Positions 27,540-35,050 of a stretch of DNA of 64,000 bases are shown here, piece after piece. Positions within the stretch are counted from its first letter, which is position 1; each line of letters starts with the position of its first letter. The DNA is from Curvibacter microcysteis. GTDB lineage: Bacteria > Pseudomonadota > Gammaproteobacteria > Burkholderiales > Burkholderiaceae_C. The stretch is from the NCBI RefSeq assembly GCF_028649455.1, contig NZ_JAQSIO010000001.1:620001-684000 (forward strand), in the 5' to 3' direction. A model generated the notes under the pieces. It saw only the letters and a program-made list of their open reading frames with translations, had not been told where the DNA came from and ran no database searches. A program made the translations under genes and the position numbers.

Positions 27540-28907
27540 TCAACGGAACAAGGCTGCCGAGGCGCTCAGCGCCTGATCCACCATTTGTGGGGCGAGGCCC
27601 AGGTAGTTGGCGGGGTCGGTCATCCGGTCCAGTGCCGCGCGATCAAAGTGGGCGGTGACCGCGGGCAAGGTGGCCAGAGCATCGGCCAGCGTTCCACCCT
27701 GCGCATGGACCAGACGACACGCGTCGTAGACCAAGTCGTGGGCTTGCTGGCGCCCCATGGCAGGCGCCAGGCCCATCATCACCGCCTCGGCCACGATCAA
27801 GCCTCGGCTGATGCCCAGGTTCCGGCGCATCTGGTCGGTGTCCACGATCAAGCCGCCCAGAGCAAACTTGGCCTGATGCAGCGCCCCGGCGCTCAGGATG
27901 AAACTCTCGGGCAAGGCCACCCACTCGGCATGCCAAGGGCCGGTGGCGCGTTCAAAGTCCTGAATCATCGCGTCGACCATCAGCCCGGCGTGCTGGCGCA
28001 CCGCCTTGGCGGCCGCCAGCATCAATTCGCTGGAGATGGGGTTGCGCTTTTGCGGCATGGTGCTGCTGGCGCCCCGGCCTTTGACAAAAGGCTCGTAGAC
28101 CTCGGCAAATTCAGTCGAGGCCATGATCATGATGTCCAGGGCGATCTTGCCCAGGGAACCGGTGATCAGCGCCAACAGATTGACCGCCTCGGCCAGCCCA
28201 TCGCGCGCCACGTGCCAAGTGGTGACGGGCACCGCCAGCTGCAGCTCCTCCGCCAGCGCACGCTGCACCTGCAGCCCCTGCTCGCCCAGCGACGCCAGCG
28301 TCCCGGCCGCGCCCGCGAATTGCACGCACAACACACGGGGGCGAAGCTCGCGCAGACGCTCCTGGTGACGGTCCATCATGGCGAGCCAGATCGCCACCTT
28401 GTAGCCGAAGGTGACTGGCAGGGCTTGCTGCAAATGGGTACGCCCGGCCATCGGGGTGTCTCGGTGTCGGCGAGCCAGGTCCGCCAGGATGGCCCGCAAT
28501 GCCACCAAGTCGGCTTCGATCAGCTCAAGTGCCGCCCGCACCTGCAGCACATTGGCCGTGTCCATGATGTCTTGCGTGGTGGCCCCCCAGTGCACATAGC
28601 CCCCCGCCTCACCACACATGGCCGCCAGTTGGTGCACCAGCGGCAGGATGGGGTAACCCACGATGTCCGTCTCATGACGCATGTGGTCGAAATCGATGCG
28701 GTCCAGGCGGGACTCGCGCTCGATCGCCTGTGCGGCCTCGGCGGGAATCACGCCACAGCGGGCCTGGGCCCGCGCCAATGCGACCTCGACTTCGATGTAT
28801 CGGCCGATCAGGGCCTGGTCAGAGAACACCGCGCGCATGGCCGGGGTGCCGAATGCATCGCGGAACAAGATGGAGTCGAGCACCGTGCTGGCTGAAGAAA
28901 TGGACAT
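27540..28907 (-). CDS. fumarase/aspartase-superfamily lyase (3-carboxymuconate cycloisomerase-like)
   Basis: 455 residues from ATG 28907; the open frame extends far upstream through the regulatory region without support. All-helical fold with the three conserved regions: RTHLQQALPVTFGYK, the WGATTQDIMDTA segment, and the signature GASSTMPQKRNP carrying the catalytic Ser loop. The group covers PcaB cycloisomerase, adenylosuccinate lyase and C-N lyases that release fumarate. The beta-ketoadipate genes that should flank a PcaB are absent, while class I fumarase is in the operon, so a fumarate-releasing lyase is a reasonable alternative. Confidence 0.85.
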   Translation of the reverse strand: MSISSASTVLDSILFRDAFGTPAMRAVFSDQALIGRYIEVEVALARAQARCGVIPAEAAQAIERESRLDRIDFDHMRHETDIVGYPILPLVHQLAAMCGEAGGYVHWGATTQDIMDTANVLQVRAALELIEADLVALRAILADLARRHRDTPMAGRTHLQQALPVTFGYKVAIWLAMMDRHQERLRELRPRVLCVQFAGAAGTLASLGEQGLQVQRALAEELQLAVPVTTWHVARDGLAEAVNLLALITGSLGKIALDIMIMASTEFAEVYEPFVKGRGASSTMPQKRNPISSELMLAAAKAVRQHAGLMVDAMIQDFERATGPWHAEWVALPESFILSAGALHQAKFALGGLIVDTDQMRRNLGISRGLIVAEAVMMGLAPAMGRQQAHDLVYDACRLVHAQGGTLADALATLPAVTAHFDRAALDRMTDPANYLGLAPQMVDQALSASAALFR

Positions 28908-28920
28908 GGGAGAATAGAAG

Positions 28921-28984
28921 AATGTTGAAAACATTCGGACATAGAAATATGTTCGAACATATTGAGTATGGATATGTTCGAACA
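28921..28984. promoter_or_regulatory. three palindromic operators between lyase operon and GntR gene
   Basis: AATGTT-GAA-AACATT (28921-28935), an 18-base perfect palindrome around ATGTTCGAACAT (28946-28963), and TGTTCGAACA (28975-28984). Centres are about 26 and 25 bases apart, roughly 2.5 helical turns. The block fills an AT-rich gap in otherwise GC-rich DNA between divergent genes, so binding by the adjacent GntR protein to control both is likely. Confidence 0.72.
28925..28953 (+). promoter_or_regulatory. candidate sigma-70 promoter of the GntR gene
   Basis: TTGAAA (-35, one mismatch) and TATGTT (-10, two mismatches) separated by 17 bases. The -35 box lies in the first palindrome and the -10 box in the second, an arrangement expected for autorepression. 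The start codon is about 80 bases downstream. Confidence 0.5.
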
Positions 28985-29032
28985 AACTGACATTCGGGAT
29001 TACCCTGAGGGGCGTGACGGCCTGCCCTCGCC

Positions 29033-29764
29033 ATGAACGCTTCGACCCATTCCCAACTGGCCCGTGAACTGGCGGAGGCGATTGCAGCGGGACGACACCC
29101 AGTGGGCTCGCTGTTGCCGACCGAAATGGCCTTGTGTGAGCAGCACGGCCTGAGCCGCTACGCCGTTCGCCGGGCTTTGGACCAACTCCAGGAGCTCGGC
29201 CTGATTTCGCGGCGCAAGAATGTCGGGACGCGGGTGGAGGCCACCCAGCCCGCAACCGGATTCACCCAGTCGATCGCCACCGTGGACGACCTGGCTCAGT
29301 TCGGAGCCCAACACACCCGGGTCATACGCGGCACCGAGTCGGTGATCGCCGACCTCGCTTTGGCCCACGAATTGGGCTGTGCTGGGGGCTCGCGTTGGCT
29401 GCGCATATCCAGCCTGCGCATGACCCACGCCGGCGCCAGCGTGCCCCTGTGCTGGACCGATGTGTATGTGGACGAAGCGTTCAGTGAAGTGGCCGACCTG
29501 GTGAAAGCCTCACCCGAGACCCTGATCAGCAGCCTGATTGAAAAGCGCTACGGCCGGGCCATTGCACGCATCCGGCAGGACATCCAGGCCATCGCCTTGC
29601 CCGCGGCCCTGGCCGAAGCCTTGCAGGCGGATGCAGGCACCCCGGCGCTGCAAATCGTGCGCCGCTACTTCGATGGTGCAGACGCGATGCTGGAGATCTC
29701 ACGCAGCATCCACCCTGCGCAGCGCTTCACCTTCTCGATGGAAATGCAGCGCAACCGGGACTGA
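29033..29764 (+). CDS. GntR-family transcriptional regulator (UTRA type)
   Basis: 243 residues. Winged helix at 1-70: SQLARELAEAIAAGRHPVGS, LLPTEMALCEQHGLSRYAVRRAL and RRKNVGTRVE. The C-terminal UTRA domain (about 85-240) includes IRQDIQAIALPAALAEAL and a closing ISRSIHPAQRFTFSMEMQ. Divergent from the lyase-Bug-fumarase operon over three palindromes, it is the obvious local regulator, probably a repressor relieved by the imported carboxylate (inference). No good Shine-Dalgarno sequence precedes the ATG. Confidence 0.9.
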   Translation: MNASTHSQLARELAEAIAAGRHPVGSLLPTEMALCEQHGLSRYAVRRALDQLQELGLISRRKNVGTRVEATQPATGFTQSIATVDDLAQFGAQHTRVIRGTESVIADLALAHELGCAGGSRWLRISSLRMTHAGASVPLCWTDVYVDEAFSEVADLVKASPETLISSLIEKRYGRAIARIRQDIQAIALPAALAEALQADAGTPALQIVRRYFDGADAMLEISRSIHPAQRFTFSMEMQRNRD

Positions 29765-29850
29765 CGCCTCTGCGTGCACGGCACGCCGAGCCCGCCGCGC
29801 CGAGAACGTCAAACCCAGTCGCTGAAGCCCTTCGCTCAAAATGGTTTCTC

Positions 29851-29872
29851 GCAATTAAATTGCACACAATTT
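29851..29872. promoter_or_regulatory. candidate OhrR operator
   Basis: GCAATT-A-AATTGC (29851-29863) overlaps a second repeat AAATTG...CAATTT (29857-29872), in an AT-rich patch about 25 bases upstream of ohrR. AATTGCA-type inverted repeats are the known kind of OhrR box, so autoregulation of ohrR, and of ohr by readthrough, is likely. Confidence 0.65.
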
Positions 29873-29895
29873 AAATCAAGCCCACAATCCAACCC

Positions 29896-30378
29896 ATGAC
29901 AACGCAGCCCACCTCCTCCAACCCGGCAGCGCCCAGCGCGGGCCCCAGCCCGGCCATGCTGCAGCTGGACAATCAGGTGTGCTTTGCCTTGTACTCGGCC
30001 TCCCTGGCCATGACCAAACTCTACAAGCCCTTGCTCGACGAGATCGGGCTGACCTACCCGCAGTACCTGGTGATGTTGGTGCTGTGGGAAGGCGACGGCC
30101 TGACGGTGTCCGAGCTGGGCGAGCGCCTGTTCCTGGACTCCGGCACGCTGACCCCGCTGCTCAAGCGCCTGGAGGCCGCCGGCCTGCTGAGCCGGCTGCG
30201 CGACGCCAGCGATGAGCGCCGGGTGCGCCTGACGCTCAGCGCCCAAGGCCGCGCCCTGCGCGACCGGGCCGAGCGCATCCCGCCCTGCGTGCTGGCCGCC
30301 AGCCAGTGCAGCCTGCCCGAACTGCAAAGCCTGACCACCCAGTTGCAGGCCTTGCGACACCGATTGGCTTCGGCCTGA
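29896..30378 (+). CDS. ohrR: organic hydroperoxide sensor, MarR family
   Basis: 160 residues. MarR-type winged helix with N-terminal helix LDNQVCFALYSASLAMTKLYKPLLDEIGLTYPQYLV cut here into family features: Cys29 is the peroxide-reactive cysteine, and the following Tyr residues are those that bind it. HTH TVSELGERLFLDSGTLTPLL and wing DASDERRVRLTLS. A second cysteine pair region near the C-terminus (PPCVLAASQC) supports the two-Cys type as in Xanthomonas OhrR. Its target ohr follows 55 bases downstream. Confidence 0.93.
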   Translation: MTTQPTSSNPAAPSAGPSPAMLQLDNQVCFALYSASLAMTKLYKPLLDEIGLTYPQYLVMLVLWEGDGLTVSELGERLFLDSGTLTPLLKRLEAAGLLSRLRDASDERRVRLTLSAQGRALRDRAERIPPCVLAASQCSLPELQSLTTQLQALRHRLASA

Positions 30379-30433
30379 CATTCACCCCGTACCCCCTGTC
30401 CCGCCATGCGGGCATCAACCTGAAGGAAGCACC

Positions 30434-30862
30434 ATGACCACCAAGATCGAAAAAGTCCTGTACACCGCCGACGTGACCTCCACCGGTGGCCGCGATGGCC
30501 GCGCCATCAGCGCCGACGGCCTGCTGGACGTCAAGCTGGCCCCGCCGAAGGAACTGGGCGGTGCCGGTGGCGCCACCAACCCCGAGCAGCTGTTCGCTGC
30601 CGGCTACTCGGCTTGCTTCATGGGCGCGCTCAAGCACGTCGCTGGCGCCGCCAAGATCGCCGTGCCGGCTGACGCCTCGATCCAAGCCAAGGTCGGCATC
30701 GGCGCGATTCCCGCCGGCTTCGGCATCGAAGCCCACCTGACCATCAGCCTGCCTGGCATGGACCGCGCCGTGGCGCAAGACCTGGTGAACAAGGCCCACG
30801 GCGTGTGCCCCTACTCGAACGCCACCCGTGGCAACATCGAAGTCACCCTGACCCTGGCCTGA
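30434..30862 (+). CDS. ohr: organic hydroperoxide resistance protein
   Basis: 142 residues, the usual Ohr length. Thiol peroxidase that reduces organic and fatty acid hydroperoxides using lipoylated partners. Catalytic cysteines are in GYSACFMGAL and HGVCPYSNATRGNI; the N-terminal VLYTADVTSTGGRDGRA stretch carries the conserved Arg region. Preceded by AAGGAAG and ATG. Induced through OhrR, whose gene is next to it. Confidence 0.96.
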   Translation: MTTKIEKVLYTADVTSTGGRDGRAISADGLLDVKLAPPKELGGAGGATNPEQLFAAGYSACFMGALKHVAGAAKIAVPADASIQAKVGIGAIPAGFGIEAHLTISLPGMDRAVAQDLVNKAHGVCPYSNATRGNIEVTLTLA

Positions 30863-30910
30863 TCGGCCCTTCGGTCGGCGGCCCCGCACCACGGGGCTGC
30901 CCCGAGCAAC

Positions 30911-30945
30911 AACAGCCCGCCGGCCCCGTGCCCGTGGGCTGTTTT
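30911..30945 (+). terminator. rho-independent terminator of ohrR-ohr
   Basis: AACAGCCC at 30911-30918 pairs with GGGCTGTT at 30936-30943, followed by TT and a T-rich stretch (TTTTGCTTT). It lies about 50 bases after the ohr stop, in the convergent gap with the diguanylate cyclase gene. Confidence 0.75.
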
Positions 30946-30969
30946 GCTTTGGAGGCTGCGCCTCCCCCT

Positions 30970-32256
30970 TCACGCGGACGCGGGCAGGGGCTGGTGCCAA
31001 TGCAGCACCACCTGGTTGCGACCGCCTCGCTTGGCCGAGTAGAGCGCCTGGTCCGCCTCGGCCAAGGCCTTTTCCAAACCCTCAGGCCCCAACACCGCCA
31101 GCCCCACGCTGACCGTCATCGGGGGCAAGGTGCCGCCGGTGTTCAGCGCAAAAGCATGGCTGGCCAGGCTCTGGCGCAGACGCTCGGCCAGGGCCTGGCC
31201 CAGCTCAGGCCCGGCCTCCGGCAAGAGGAAGGCGAACTCTTCACCGCCATAGCGGCACACCAGGTCGTTGGCCCGCAGCGCGCCGCGCAGCAAGTGGGCA
31301 CATTGGCGCAACACGTCGTCGCCCGTGGCGTGGCTGTGCTCGTCGTTGACGCGCTTGAAGAAGTCCAAGTCGGCCATGCCCACGATGGCGCGTCCTTGAT
31401 GGCCCAGCAAACGCTGCGCCTGCAGCTGGGCCTGGGCCATGAAGTGGCGGCGGTTGGGCAACTCGGTCAAAGCGTCGTGGTGGGCCTGAAACTCAAGCTG
31501 CTGGCGCACCGACTCGTTGTCCCGCATGGCGCGGTGCAGCGCCGTGATGGCCGAGGCCACAGAGCGCAACTCCATGACCCGGGAAGGCGGCAGATCGGGC
31601 ACGGGGTCGCGGCTGTTCAAGGCCAGCAAGACGCGGTGAATCTGCGCCAAGGGTTGGAAGATCTGCCGGTGCAGGCTGGCCAGCAAAGCCAGGCTGAAGC
31701 CGCCGACCAGCAGCATGGAGCCCAGCAACTGAACACGGGCCTTGCTCACCACGTCGGACAGGTTGTCCAGGTCCGCACTCATCAAATGCGCGGCTTCCGT
31801 CATCACCTCATCGGCCAGTTGGCTGAGCTGGCGCGCCAGCGGCTGCCAGCGCTGGCGCCAACTGGCCATGGCCGTCGGGTCGCGGGCCACGGCCGCGTCG
31901 GCCTCGGTCAAGAAGCGGGCCACTTGCTCGGCCAAGGGGGCCGCTTGCGGGTGGCTCAGCAAGCTGGGGTGGTGGCTCACCAGGTTCAACAGCAGCAAGG
32001 TGTTTTGCCGGTCTGTGGCGGTGGCCGACCCCAGCACCTGCTCGCCCGCGTGGCGCATTTGCTCCAGGTTGCGACCCAGGCGCTGCAGGCGCACGATCTG
32101 CGGCACGGTCTGCTCCTGCATGCGCCGCGTGGCGTCCAGCACCTGCCGCTGTTGCTGGTCGATCAGGCCTGAGATGCCCAGGCACAGCAGCACGAACACG
32201 GCCGCCGCCAGCGAGAAAAACCAGATCGATCGGGTGTTGCGCCAAGCCCGGGGCAT
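30970..32256 (-). CDS. membrane diguanylate cyclase (GGDEF)
   Basis: 428 residues. One transmembrane helix at about 12-32 and another near 190-210 bracket a helical periplasmic sensor region of about 155 residues; then a HAMP-like linker and a GGDEF domain. GGEEF is at 337-341 and is intact, with an RxxD inhibitory site (RAND) five residues before it, so product-controlled synthesis of c-di-GMP is expected. The gene starts one base after the stop of a periplasmic binding protein gene, so the two are translated together, hinting that ligand binding controls the cyclase. Confidence 0.92.
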   Translation of the reverse strand: MPRAWRNTRSIWFFSLAAAVFVLLCLGISGLIDQQQRQVLDATRRMQEQTVPQIVRLQRLGRNLEQMRHAGEQVLGSATATDRQNTLLLLNLVSHHPSLLSHPQAAPLAEQVARFLTEADAAVARDPTAMASWRQRWQPLARQLSQLADEVMTEAAHLMSADLDNLSDVVSKARVQLLGSMLLVGGFSLALLASLHRQIFQPLAQIHRVLLALNSRDPVPDLPPSRVMELRSVASAITALHRAMRDNESVRQQLEFQAHHDALTELPNRRHFMAQAQLQAQRLLGHQGRAIVGMADLDFFKRVNDEHSHATGDDVLRQCAHLLRGALRANDLVCRYGGEEFAFLLPEAGPELGQALAERLRQSLASHAFALNTGGTLPPMTVSVGLAVLGPEGLEKALAEADQALYSAKRGGRNQVVLHWHQPLPASA

Positions 32257-32257
32257 G

Positions 32258-33049
32258 TCAGTTCACCTTGAACGGCAGGTAGCGCGAGTTGATTTTGTCG
32301 TAGACCCCATTGCGCTCCAGGCGCTCCAGGGCGCCGTCGATCAAGGGCTTGAGTTCGGGTCGCATGGGGCTGATGCCAAACGAGGCGGCCCCGGTGAGCT
32401 CCGGGTCGCGCCGAGGCTGCACCTGGAGCTGCAGGCTTTGCAAGGGCTGGGCGGCCATCAGGCCCACCACGGTCATCATCGGCGCCAGCAAGCCATCCAC
32501 CCGGCCCTGGGCCAGTTGCTGGGCCAGCTCGGTGTGGGTCTTCACCTCCACCAGGGTCCATTGGCGCGATTGGGCAAATCGCGCCTGGGCCGAGCCCTGC
32601 ACCACGGCCACGCGGGTGCCCGGGGCTTCCAGGGCCACGCCGGGGCGGGCCACCCAGGCCGAGATCGAGGTGTAGTAAGGCCGGGCAAACAGCATGTGGC
32701 TGCGCCGCTCCGGGGTGGACAACAGGCTCATGGCGGCCACATCCAACTGCCCTTGCTTGAGTTCGTCCGCCACCGTGGCCAGGCTGGTGGGCACCCATTG
32801 GCAGGTCCAGCCCAGGTCTTGGCAAACGGCGCGGGCCATGTCCACGCTGTAGCCCACGAACTCGCCCTGGGCATTGCGGTAGGACATGGGCGGCACATGG
32901 CCCAGCACGCCCATGCGGACCACCTCCGCTGCCTGGGACGCGCTCATCAGGCCCAGGGCCAGCCACAGGCCAGACCCAAGCCGTCCAACAGATCTCCAAA
33001 CAGGAAAGGAAGCGCAGTTCAGCACGGCAAAGGAAGATATCTCGATCAA
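32258..33049 (-). CDS. family 3 extracellular solute-binding protein linked to a diguanylate cyclase
   Basis: Up to 263 residues with a signal peptide ending near SASQA. SBP_bac_3 fold: VVRMGVLGHVPPMSYRNAQGEFVGYSVDMARAVC, QLDVAAMSLLSTPERR and a C-terminal LIDGALERLERNGVYDKI. These proteins bind amino acids or similar small ligands. The usual ABC permease genes are absent; downstream is a membrane GGDEF gene. The start is uncertain: the open frame begins with TTG 33049, and GTG 33025 is an alternative. Confidence 0.85.
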   Translation of the reverse strand: MIEISSFAVLNCASFPVWRSVGRLGSGLWLALGLMSASQAAEVVRMGVLGHVPPMSYRNAQGEFVGYSVDMARAVCQDLGWTCQWVPTSLATVADELKQGQLDVAAMSLLSTPERRSHMLFARPYYTSISAWVARPGVALEAPGTRVAVVQGSAQARFAQSRQWTLVEVKTHTELAQQLAQGRVDGLLAPMMTVVGLMAAQPLQSLQLQVQPRRDPELTGAASFGISPMRPELKPLIDGALERLERNGVYDKINSRYLPFKVN

Positions 33050-33188
33050 TCACCCCAGTATGCGGCGAATGAAGTTACATGTGGATACATTCCCGTTCGA
33101 TCAACTGACTTGTCGCCAAAGAGACACGCCAAACCAAGCGTCCTTGGTAGCGCTTCCAATGCGCGGACAAGCTAGGCCCTGGGCCCCA

Positions 33189-33959
33189 TCAGTTCAACCA
33201 CTTGGCCGTGATGCGCTGGTAGTCGCCCTGGGCACGGATCAGGTGCAGCCATTGGTCCACGTAGGCCTTGGTCAGGGCGTCGCCACGCGGCAAGAGGTAG
33301 GCCATTTCGCCGTATTGCAGGGGCTTGTCGGGGTTGACCGCGCACAGGCCCGGCTTGAGTTTTTGCTGCACCAGGGTCTCGGCCGACTCGGTGACGAACA
33401 CATCGGCGCGGCCACTGAGCACCTCGTCAAAGATGGTGATGTTGTCGGTGTGGATGGTCAGCTGCGCGGTCTTGAAGTTGGCCCGGGCAAAGCGCTCGTT
33501 GCTGCCCCCCGGGTTGGCCACCACCTTGACGCCCGCCTGGTCGATGGCGGCCACGCTCTGGAAGCGCGAGACATCGGCACAGCGCACCAGCGGCGTCTTG
33601 CCATTGACCATGTAGGGCGCACTGAACCAAGCCCGCTTCTGGCGCTCCAGGGTCACGGAGATGCCGCCCACGGCGATGTCGCAAGCGCCGCCCGTGAAGT
33701 CGTCCATCAGCTTGGCCCAGCTGGTTTTGACGAACTGCGGCTTCACCCCCAGCGAGCTGGCCAGCGAGGCGACCAGGTCCACATCGAGGCCCTCGAAGCT
33801 GCCATCGGGCAGGGCAAAGCTAAAGGGCTTGTAGTCACCCGGGGTGCAGACCTTGAGCACACCGGCTTTTTGGATCTCATCGACGCCGCCGGCTTGGGCG
33901 GCAGTGGCGGACAGGGCGACCAGGGCGGTCGCCACGAAAGAGCGGGAAAGCATGGACAT
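33189..33959 (-). CDS. PheC-like periplasmic binding protein/cyclohexadienyl dehydratase homologue
   Basis: 256 residues with a signal peptide (cleavage after AQA) and AGGAA ahead of ATG 33959. The mature part follows periplasmic cyclohexadienyl dehydratase PheC of Pseudomonas along its length: GDYKPFSF, VDLVASLASSLG, KTSWAKLMDDF, CDIAVGGISVTLERQ, NGKTPLVRC, NPGGSNERFARAN, TDNITIFDEV and PRGDALTKAYVDQWLHL. The same fold serves amino acid ABC transport, so it may convert prephenate/arogenate in the periplasm or simply bind a ligand. No permease genes adjoin it. Confidence 0.8.
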   Translation of the reverse strand: MSMLSRSFVATALVALSATAAQAGGVDEIQKAGVLKVCTPGDYKPFSFALPDGSFEGLDVDLVASLASSLGVKPQFVKTSWAKLMDDFTGGACDIAVGGISVTLERQKRAWFSAPYMVNGKTPLVRCADVSRFQSVAAIDQAGVKVVANPGGSNERFARANFKTAQLTIHTDNITIFDEVLSGRADVFVTESAETLVQQKLKPGLCAVNPDKPLQYGEMAYLLPRGDALTKAYVDQWLHLIRAQGDYQRITAKWLN

Positions 33960-34057
33960 GGGGGTTCCTGTTGAATGGAAACGATATGCAAGTAGGGTGC
34001 CATCATGCAGGCGCCCCGGGGCTGACGCCCATCCCCATCAACCCTCGGGCCGGGGCC

Positions 34058-34990
34058 TCAGGGCGGTGGCAGCGCAGCGGCCGGGGTCGCCAGCCGCTGC
34101 CGCAGCAGCTCGCGCAGCGCCTGGGCGGCCACCGACAAGGCCTGCCCTTTGCGCCGCGCCAGCACCAGGGGGCGTGCCAGCGCGGGCTCCTGAAACGGCA
34201 CCGCCGCCAGACCCGGCCCGGTGAAATGGAACAGCGTGAGCGCCGGCACCAGGCTCAGGCCCAGGCCCGCGCGCACCAGGCCCGCCAGCGTGGCCAGGTG
34301 CTCCACCTCCAGCGGGCTGGTGCGCCAGGTGGGAGGCAGGTCCAGGCGCTCGATCTGCTGGCGCACGCTGCTGCTGCGCGCCAGGTGGATCAACTCCTCG
34401 CCGCCCAAGTCCGCCCAGTGGGCCCCGGCAGGCCCGCGCGCGGCCAGGGGGTGGCTGGCGGGGCAGACCAGCCAATAGGGCTCGGTCAACAGCAGCTCGG
34501 TGTCGAACTCGCGCAGGTCGCCCCCGGCGGTCAGGGCGAAGTCGACCCGCCCCTCGCGCAGCAAGGCGGTGGCGCCCTGGGCCAGGGTGTCGTGCACCGA
34601 GAGTTGGACCTGGGGGTGCTGCTGACGCCACTGCGCCACCAACCCGGGCAACCAGACCGCCGCCATCGACGGCAAGGCCGCCACCGCCACGCGCCCAGCC
34701 TGCAAGCCGGCCAGCGCTTGCAGCCGACCCAGGGCCTGCTGCAGCTCCTGCTCCAGGCGCAACACCTCCTGGGCCAGCACCTCCCCTTCGGGCGTCAGGC
34801 TGACCTGGCGCGTGGAGCGCTCGAACAGGCGCGCGCCCACGGCCAGCTCCAGCCGGCGGATCTTCTGGCTGAACGCGCTTTGCGACAGGTGGCAGCGCTC
34901 GGCCGCCCGCGTGAAATGCCGGGTCTGGACCAGGGCGCCAAAGGCCTCCAGATCGGACGAGGACCAGCGAACAGGATTCAGTGAATTCAT
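34058..34990 (-). CDS. LysR-family transcriptional regulator
   Basis: 310 residues. N-terminal HTH: LEAFGALVQTRHFTRAAERCHLSQSAFSQKIRRLE; the LysR substrate domain follows with GRVAVAALPSMAAVWLP, GATALLREGRVDFALTAG and VEHLATLAGLVRAGLGLSLVP. Divergent from the AtuA-Bug module, which it probably activates in response to a substrate-derived acid (inference). A palindrome overlaps its start codon. Confidence 0.92.
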   Translation of the reverse strand: MNSLNPVRWSSSDLEAFGALVQTRHFTRAAERCHLSQSAFSQKIRRLELAVGARLFERSTRQVSLTPEGEVLAQEVLRLEQELQQALGRLQALAGLQAGRVAVAALPSMAAVWLPGLVAQWRQQHPQVQLSVHDTLAQGATALLREGRVDFALTAGGDLREFDTELLLTEPYWLVCPASHPLAARGPAGAHWADLGGEELIHLARSSSVRQQIERLDLPPTWRTSPLEVEHLATLAGLVRAGLGLSLVPALTLFHFTGPGLAAVPFQEPALARPLVLARRKGQALSVAAQALRELLRQRLATPAAALPPP

Positions 34991-35016
34991 GGATCAATCC
35001 ATTCAATCAATCCATT
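34989..35016. promoter_or_regulatory. inverted and direct repeats between LysR gene and atuA-like gene
   Basis: ATGGAT-CA-ATCCAT (34989-35002) covers the LysR start codon, and ATCAATCCATT occurs twice 13 bases apart (34993-35003 and 35006-35016). This AT-rich 60-base divergent gap is the only place for both promoters, so a LysR binding site is likely here. Confidence 0.5.
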
Positions 35017-35050
35017 TTACAAATGCCCAGCCGGCCACCAGACTGCGCCC

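Noticed and set aside
28908-29255. N-terminal extension of the lyase through the operator region
   Set aside because: It would cross three palindromes and the start of the divergent GntR gene; the family start fits ATG 28907.
32163-33053. Alternative minus-strand frame over the family 3 binding protein gene
   Set aside because: Lacks signal peptide and domain features; Pro/Gly/Arg-rich shadow.
34038-35006. Second minus-strand frame over the LysR gene
   Set aside because: Gly/Ala/Arg-rich shadow in another frame; the HTH and ligand domain are in the 34058-34990 frame.
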